Assembly: GCF_023100905.1 (NCBI RefSeq)
Contig: NZ_CP064686.1
Span: 7,528,001 to 7,592,000, forward strand
Length of the DNA: 64,000 nt
Direction: 5' to 3'
Source: Bradyrhizobium sp. 4
GTDB lineage: Bacteria > Pseudomonadota > Alphaproteobacteria > Rhizobiales > Xanthobacteraceae
Position 1 is the stretch's first letter; each line of letters starts with the position of its first letter. This document shows, one piece after another, positions 58,893 through 64,000 of this stretch. The notes below the pieces were generated by a model, which was not told the DNA's origin, searched no databases, and saw only the letters and a list, made by a program, of their open reading frames with translations. The position numbers and the translations under genes were made by a program.

Positions 58893-61061
58893 ATGGCGAT
58901 GATCCCGCGCGGGATGCAAGTCCCGGCACGATGGCGGCTGCTTGCATGCGGTCTCTTCCTGATGGCGAGCTGCTCGATCGCGGCCGGCGCAGACGAGGGT
59001 GTCGTCGACGTCCACGCGCTGCCGCAGCTCGAAGGTGCGGTGGAAGACATTTCGCGCCCCGATCCCTATCGCGTCGAATATCGCGTGCCGACGCGGCAGG
59101 CCGTGACACTGCCCGCCGTCCAAAAGCTCCTGAGCGACAACGGCTGGGTGCCCTATGTGATGCCGCTTGAGGAAAAAAGTAGCCTGCTGAAGTTCAGGAA
59201 GGGGCGACAGGGCCTTTCCGTTCATTTCACGCAGGCGCCCGGCCGGCCCGACCAGTCCGTGGTTTACTACACGACCGACCGGATCTACGGCAACGTGCCG
59301 TTTCCGGAAGGTGCAAGCGACATCGTGTTCGACGGGACGAGGCCCTATCTCGGCTGCGTCGCACCGACGACGCTCGATGCGACGTCGGATTTCTATGCCA
59401 GCCAGATGGCTGCGATCGGCTGGCAGAAGCTCACGCCGGAAACCGCCGCGCGCTGGGCGACCAGCCTGGATGAAACCGTTCCCAACGGCCTGCGCGCGTT
59501 CTACGCGCACGCCGATAGCAAGGAGACCGGCTTCTATCAGCAGAAGCCCGTGATGCTGACGCTGACGCGCCGCGACGACGGCCGCACCAATATCGATATC
59601 CGGGTCGCGCCCTTCGCGCTGCCCAGCGAGCTCAGGGCCGATAGCGATCTGGCCGGCCTGCCGCGGCCGAGCCCGACCAAGACGGCCAGGGGCCTCGGAG
59701 GCGCGAGCGACAACAAGCGCGAAATGTCGGCCGCCGCGATGGCCGAGCTGCCGGCCGTGCTCGCCTTCTATCACCGCGAGCTCGCCGCGCGCGGCTGGCA
59801 GGAGGACGGCAGCGCGCCGCTCGCACCCGGTGACGAGGTCGCGATCAAGATCTCTTCGGCGGAGGAAACCGGCGTGCTGCGACTTGGCCGCAAATATGAT
59901 TTCACCATGGTCAGCCTGACCGCGCAGGTGAAGGACTCCGCGCTTGCCGCCCGTGCCAAGGCGAAGAAAGAGGCGGACGAAAAGTTCCTTGGGGATGCGT
60001 TAGGTGCGGCCAAGCAGCTCATCACTGCCGACGAAGCAAGGCGCAAGGTGCAGGCGGCCGCGTTGTCCGACGCGCCGCTGAATGCGCTGGCCGACAGCAA
60101 GACGCCGGTGCCGCTGCCCGAAAACGCCGAAGGCGTGAAGTTCGAGGGCGACGACGGCCAGCTCGAATTCTCCTCGACGTCGAGCGTGAAGGCGCTCACC
60201 GCGTTCTATCGCGCATCGCTCAAGCCAGCGGGCTGGAAGGAGCAACCTTCCGTCATCAACCAGCCCAACATGGCGGTGATGGAATTCTCCAAGAGCGGCA
60301 AGTCGATCTCGATGACCGTGATGCAGATGGGGCCGAAGGTGAACGTTAGCGCCAACGGCTCCGGTCTGGTTATCGCCGCGGCGAAGCCTGTCGAGGCCAA
60401 ATCGACCCAAGCCAAGGCGGCCCAGGCCAAATCGAAGGAGCCGCTCACGCTCGATCCCGATTCCGCCCTGCCCGTGCCGACGCAGCACAGCTCGACCGGA
60501 TTAAGCTCCACCAAATTCCCCGGCAGCGACCAGTCGTTCCGGACCGAGCTCGAAGCCAGCATCCCCGCCGAGCTTGGCGAGGTCCTCGCGTTCTATCGCG
60601 CGGAGCTGACCAAGCGCGGCTGGCAGGAGAAGACCGACGGCGCAACGGTGACCGCCGAGCGGGCGGAGCTCGCGTTCACCTCGCCGGAGGGACCGGCCGT
60701 GCTGAAGCTCGGCCGCGCCAGGGACGAGACCACGGTCAGCCTGATGCAGCGGAATCCGCAGGCCGCGGCCAAGGCCGACATCATGCCGAAGGCGGGACAG
60801 GCGAGGCTGATGCTCGGCAATATGGGACCGAAGGAAGCATCGCTGACGATCAACAATCAAACCGTGAAGATCGCGGCCGGCGCCGGCGGTCCGCAATCGC
60901 CGAAAGGCCCGATGCTCGATCTGCCGCCGGGCAAGTACCAGTACGCGCTGCGTCTGCCGGGACGCCCTGCTCGCACCGAGACCCTCACCGTTGCCGCCGG
61001 CGATGCCTGGGGCCTCCTGGTGGGGCCAAGCGGAGACGTGCTGCCGCTTCAGATGTATTGA
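58893..61061 (+). CDS. Secreted multi-module protein of unknown function
   Basis: A 722-residue exported protein with a signal peptide carrying a possible lipobox (LMASC, Cys27). It contains several copies of a small module ending in an amphipathic helix and Gly-Trp: KLLSDNGWVPY (about 79-88), DFYASQMAAIGWQKL (about 166-180), LPAVLAFYHRELAARGWQED (about 286-305), KALTAFYRASLKPAGWKEQ (about 433-451) and LGEVLAFYRAELTKRGWQEK (about 561-580). A charged Ala/Lys stretch (349-395) separates two halves. The last 200 residues match the preceding gene. It has no catalytic motif I can see. The ATG at 58893 follows CTGGAGACG. Likely a periplasmic or outer-membrane-associated protein. Confidence 0.8.
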   Translation: MAMIPRGMQVPARWRLLACGLFLMASCSIAAGADEGVVDVHALPQLEGAVEDISRPDPYRVEYRVPTRQAVTLPAVQKLLSDNGWVPYVMPLEEKSSLLKFRKGRQGLSVHFTQAPGRPDQSVVYYTTDRIYGNVPFPEGASDIVFDGTRPYLGCVAPTTLDATSDFYASQMAAIGWQKLTPETAARWATSLDETVPNGLRAFYAHADSKETGFYQQKPVMLTLTRRDDGRTNIDIRVAPFALPSELRADSDLAGLPRPSPTKTARGLGGASDNKREMSAAAMAELPAVLAFYHRELAARGWQEDGSAPLAPGDEVAIKISSAEETGVLRLGRKYDFTMVSLTAQVKDSALAARAKAKKEADEKFLGDALGAAKQLITADEARRKVQAAALSDAPLNALADSKTPVPLPENAEGVKFEGDDGQLEFSSTSSVKALTAFYRASLKPAGWKEQPSVINQPNMAVMEFSKSGKSISMTVMQMGPKVNVSANGSGLVIAAAKPVEAKSTQAKAAQAKSKEPLTLDPDSALPVPTQHSSTGLSSTKFPGSDQSFRTELEASIPAELGEVLAFYRAELTKRGWQEKTDGATVTAERAELAFTSPEGPAVLKLGRARDETTVSLMQRNPQAAAKADIMPKAGQARLMLGNMGPKEASLTINNQTVKIAAGAGGPQSPKGPMLDLPPGKYQYALRLPGRPARTETLTVAAGDAWGLLVGPSGDVLPLQMY

Positions 61062-61196
61062 GCTGCAAGGCCGTTCCGGGGCGTTCCAAGGCGCCTCGGA
61101 GCACCCCTCGTCCCCGCAAAATCCACGCCTTCCACGGCCCTAAACGGCTTCCCGAATCGCGCTTTTTCCAAGCCGCCGAATCGGCCCTCGTAAGCC

Positions 61197-61226
61197 TTGA
61201 AAATCGGCCGAAAAATCCCATTTAAT
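61197..61226 (+). promoter_or_regulatory. Candidate gyrB promoter
   Basis: TTGAAA (61197-61202) and TTTAAT (61221-61226) are 18 bp apart, 117 bp before the gyrB start. The match to the sigma-70 boxes is moderate. Confidence 0.4.
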
Positions 61227-61342
61227 CAAAGACTTGCCAGGAGATACTTTGCGCTAGGCGCAATCCGTCTTTCGTGGCACAAATAGCCCACATATCAGCG
61301 CCTTTTGCGCCGCTGATTCGGGCGACATCTCGAAGGCCTCTC

Positions 61343-63778
61343 ATGACAGAACCTGCTCGGCAGACGCCTGCCGAAAACGAACCCTCAAATCCGAGCGATT
61401 ACGGGGCGGAATCGATCCGCGTGCTCAAGGGTCTCGACGCCGTACGCAAGCGCCCGGGCATGTATATCGGCGACACCGATGACGGCTCAGGCCTGCATCA
61501 TATGGTCTACGAGGTCGTCGACAACGCGATCGACGAAGCGCTCGCGGGCCATGCCACTCGCGTCGACGTGATCCTCAATTCCGACAATTCCGTCACCGTG
61601 CGCGACGACGGCCGCGGCATTCCCGTCGACATCCATAAGGGCGAAGGTATTTCGGCGGCCGAGGTCATCATGACCCAGCTCCATGCCGGCGGTAAGTTCG
61701 ACCAGAATTCCTACAAGGTTTCCGGCGGCCTGCACGGCGTCGGCGTCTCCGTCGTCAACGCGCTGTCGAGCAAGCTCGGCTTGCGCATCTGGCGCGACAA
61801 CAAGGAACACTACATCGAATTCGCCCATGGCGATGCGGTCGCGCCGCTCAAGGTGGTCGGCGATGCGCCCGGCAGGCGTGGCACCGAGGTGACGTTCCAG
61901 GCCTCGACGGAAACCTTCAAGAACATCGAGTATGATTTCGCCACGCTGGAGCACCGGCTGCGCGAGCTCGCCTTCCTCAACTCCGGCGTCAACATCGCTC
62001 TCTCCGACATGCGTCACGCCGTCGAGAAGCGCGAGGAGATGCACTATTCCGGCGGCGTCGAGGAATTCGTCAAATATCTCGACCGCAACAAGAAGGCGAT
62101 CGTGCCGGCGCCGATCATGGTGCGCGCGGAAGCCAACGGCATCGGCGTCGAGGCCGCGCTGTGGTGGAACGACAGCTACCACGAGAACGTGCTGTGCTTC
62201 ACCAACAACATCCCGCAGCGCGACGGCGGCACCCATCTCGCCGGTTTCCGCGGCGCGCTGACGCGCCAGGTCAACGGCTATGCCGAGGCCAACGCGAAAA
62301 AAGAGAAAATCGCGCTCACCGGCGATGATTGCCGCGAAGGCCTCACCGCTGTGCTGTCGGTGAAGGTGCCGGATCCAAAATTTTCGTCGCAGACCAAGGA
62401 CAAGCTGGTGTCCTCGGAAGTGCGCCCCGTGGTCGAGAACGTGCTCAACGAGGCGCTGCAAGCCTGGTTCGAGGAGCATCCTTCCGAAGCCAAGATGATC
62501 GTCGGCAAGGTGATCCAGGCGGCAGCTGCCCGCGAAGCCGCGCGAAAGGCGCGCGAGCTGACGCGCAAGAGCCCGCTCTCGGTCTCCTCGCTGCCCGGCA
62601 AGCTCGCCGACTGCCAGGAAAAGGATCCGGCGAAATCCGAGCTCTTCATCGTCGAGGGTGACTCGGCAGGCGGCAGCGCCAAGCAGGGCCGCAACCGCGA
62701 ATTCCAGGCCGTGCTGCCGCTGCGCGGCAAGATCCTCAATGTCGAACGCGTGCGTCCCGACAAGATGCTGCACAGCGAGCAGATCGGCACGCTGATCACC
62801 GCGCTCGGCACCGGCATCAGCGACGAATTCTCGATCGAGAAGCTGCGCTATCACAAGATCATCGTGATGACGGACGCCGACGTCGACGGCGCCCACATCC
62901 GCACGCTGCTGCTGACTTTCTTCTACCGGCAGATGCGCGAGATCATCGACGGCGGCTATCTCTACATCGCCCAGCCGCCGCTCTATAAGGTCAACCGCGG
63001 CAAGTCCGAGCAATATCTGAAGGACGAGCGGGCGCTGGAAGATTATCTGATCGATACCGGACTCGACGACTGCGTCTACATTCCCGGCACCGGCGGCGAT
63101 CGCACCGGCCGCGACCTGCGCTCGCTGGTCGACGACGCCCGTGCCGTTCGCGGCGTCCTGCGCAGCCTGCACACCCGCTACAATCGCAAGGTGATCGAGC
63201 AGGCTGCCATCACCGGCGTGCTCAACAAGGCGATCTACGGCGATCGGGAGAAAGCCGCCGCGGCCGCGCAATACATCGCCGCCCGCCTCGACACGCTCGC
63301 CGACGAGGTCGAGCGCGGCTGGATCGGTCAATACGTCGAAGGCCATGGTTTCCAGTTCGAGCGCACGGTGCGCGGCGTCAAGGACGTCGCCCTCATCGAC
63401 GACGCGTTCCTGGGCTCGGTCGAAGCCCGCAAGCTCGACGAGTACACGGTCAAGCTCCAGGACGTTTATGCCCGCCCCGGCAAGCTGCGGCGCAAGGATA
63501 CCGAGCACATGGTCTACGGCCCGGTCGATCTGTTCGAAGCCGTCACAGATGCCGGCCGCAAGGGCGTCTCGCTGCAGCGCTACAAAGGGCTGGGCGAGAT
63601 GAATCCGGAGCAGCTCTGGCAGACGACGCTGGACGTCAATGCGCGATCACTGCTCCAGGTGAAGGTCAAGGAGGTCGACGAGGCCGACGACATCTTCACC
63701 AAGCTGATGGGCGACGTGGTCGAGCCGCGCCGCGACTTCATCCAGGAACATTCGCTGAGCGCGACGATCGATATCTGA
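61343..63778 (+). CDS. gyrB: DNA gyrase subunit B
   Basis: An 811-residue gyrase B. The GHKL ATPase has VDNAIDEALAGHA, DDGRGIPVDIH and the lid GGLHGVGVSVVNALS. The transducer region is followed by the TOPRIM domain (FIVEGDSAGGSAKQGRNREFQAVLPLRGKILNVE, then DADVDGAHIR), and the C-terminal QRYKGLGEMNPEQLW completes the family. The start at 61343 (MTEPARQTP) is preferred; the frame extends 23 codons upstream without homology. With GyrA it introduces negative supercoils into DNA using ATP. Confidence 0.97.
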   Translation: MTEPARQTPAENEPSNPSDYGAESIRVLKGLDAVRKRPGMYIGDTDDGSGLHHMVYEVVDNAIDEALAGHATRVDVILNSDNSVTVRDDGRGIPVDIHKGEGISAAEVIMTQLHAGGKFDQNSYKVSGGLHGVGVSVVNALSSKLGLRIWRDNKEHYIEFAHGDAVAPLKVVGDAPGRRGTEVTFQASTETFKNIEYDFATLEHRLRELAFLNSGVNIALSDMRHAVEKREEMHYSGGVEEFVKYLDRNKKAIVPAPIMVRAEANGIGVEAALWWNDSYHENVLCFTNNIPQRDGGTHLAGFRGALTRQVNGYAEANAKKEKIALTGDDCREGLTAVLSVKVPDPKFSSQTKDKLVSSEVRPVVENVLNEALQAWFEEHPSEAKMIVGKVIQAAAAREAARKARELTRKSPLSVSSLPGKLADCQEKDPAKSELFIVEGDSAGGSAKQGRNREFQAVLPLRGKILNVERVRPDKMLHSEQIGTLITALGTGISDEFSIEKLRYHKIIVMTDADVDGAHIRTLLLTFFYRQMREIIDGGYLYIAQPPLYKVNRGKSEQYLKDERALEDYLIDTGLDDCVYIPGTGGDRTGRDLRSLVDDARAVRGVLRSLHTRYNRKVIEQAAITGVLNKAIYGDREKAAAAAQYIAARLDTLADEVERGWIGQYVEGHGFQFERTVRGVKDVALIDDAFLGSVEARKLDEYTVKLQDVYARPGKLRRKDTEHMVYGPVDLFEAVTDAGRKGVSLQRYKGLGEMNPEQLWQTTLDVNARSLLQVKVKEVDEADDIFTKLMGDVVEPRRDFIQEHSLSATIDI

Positions 63779-63800
63779 GATCGGATGGCTTTGGACGGTC

Positions 63801-63923
63801 GTCATGCCCGGGCTTGTCCCGCCTGCGCGGCCGAAGCCGCTTCGGCGAGGCGAAGGCCCGGGCATCTACGTTCTCCGTGCATCTGGCAAAGGCGTGGATG
63901 GCCAGGACAAGCCCGGCCATGAC
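63801..63923. repeat. GTCATGCCCGGGC large palindromic repeat after gyrB
   Basis: A 123-bp element whose left end GTCATGCCCGGGC and right end GCCCGGCCATGAC are inverted (one mismatch). It has an inner stem region and is related to the repeat at 56699-56764. It may end the gyrB transcript. The last 77 bp of the window hold no gene I can support. Confidence 0.6.
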
Positions 63924-64000
63924 GTAGAGACACCTCGGCTGAGCCTCCCCCCGCCCTCGCAACAAGTGCAGAATTGCTCCCGCGCTCAATTCTCGGTAGC

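Noticed and set aside
61487..63508. 673-codon frame opposite gyrB
   Set aside because: Shadow of gyrB; rich in Arg/Asp/His with no recognisable domain.

Overview
This window looks like a chromosomal segment of a Bradyrhizobium-type alphaproteobacterium. The DNA is GC-rich. It carries a RegS/RegR redox two-component pair, an intracellular PHB depolymerase, an HWE histidine kinase, a DUF3551 protein, many cyclic-di-GMP enzymes, and the alphaproteobacterial block rpsT - dnaA - dnaN - recF - gyrB. There is no phage, integrase, transposase, plasmid gene or CRISPR array. Short palindromic interspersed repeats are the only mobile-looking DNA.

Layout. Positions 1-5.8 kb hold the 5' part of phaZ, an ABC-2 exporter pair, regS/regR, a small secreted protein and an MmcB-like repair protein. 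Positions 6-13.9 kb hold two convergent GH13 enzymes (trehalose-synthase-like and alpha-glucosidase-like), a metallo-beta-lactamase-fold hydrolase, a divergent HxlR regulator/small monooxygenase-like pair, a PHB-depolymerase-family esterase and a DHA2 drug exporter. Positions 14-17.6 kb hold a flavin-dependent LLM oxidoreductase, a cytochrome P450 and an SDR. Positions 17.8-30.3 kb are signalling-rich: an HWE kinase, three GGDEF/EAL-type proteins, and between them a complete branched-chain-amino-acid-type ABC operon (binding protein, livG, livF, livH, livM).

Positions 30.3-40.2 kb hold tRNA-Arg(CCG), dinB, a 3-methyladenine glycosylase I-like gene, a phosphoesterase, a cNMP-binding protein, a GNAT protein, a three-gene operon (membrane protein, winged-helix regulator, second-type cis-prenyltransferase), a secreted serine protease, a DUF3551 protein and a Bug-type solute receptor. 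Positions 40.3-51.9 kb are metabolic and envelope genes: a VOC protein, an acyl-CoA ligase, an HD-GYP protein, an isoquinoline-oxidoreductase-like molybdoenzyme pair, two hydrolases, a polysaccharide export lipoprotein and msrA. Positions 52-63.8 kb hold rpsT, a gene-free ~1.2 kb region upstream of dnaA, then dnaA, dnaN, recF, a tandemly duplicated pair of secreted repeat proteins of unknown function, and gyrB.

The observations I find most worth following are: (i) a 17-bp palindrome found both upstream of the membrane-protein/winged-helix operon and directly over the uppS start codon, a likely autoregulated operator; (ii) the tandem duplication of a secreted multi-module protein family, including its leader DNA, between recF and gyrB; (iii) four 18-bp repeats in the rpsT leader; and (iv) several families of palindromic interspersed elements, one with a perfect 25-bp terminal inverted repeat. 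All functional calls come from reading motifs by eye; no database search was run.
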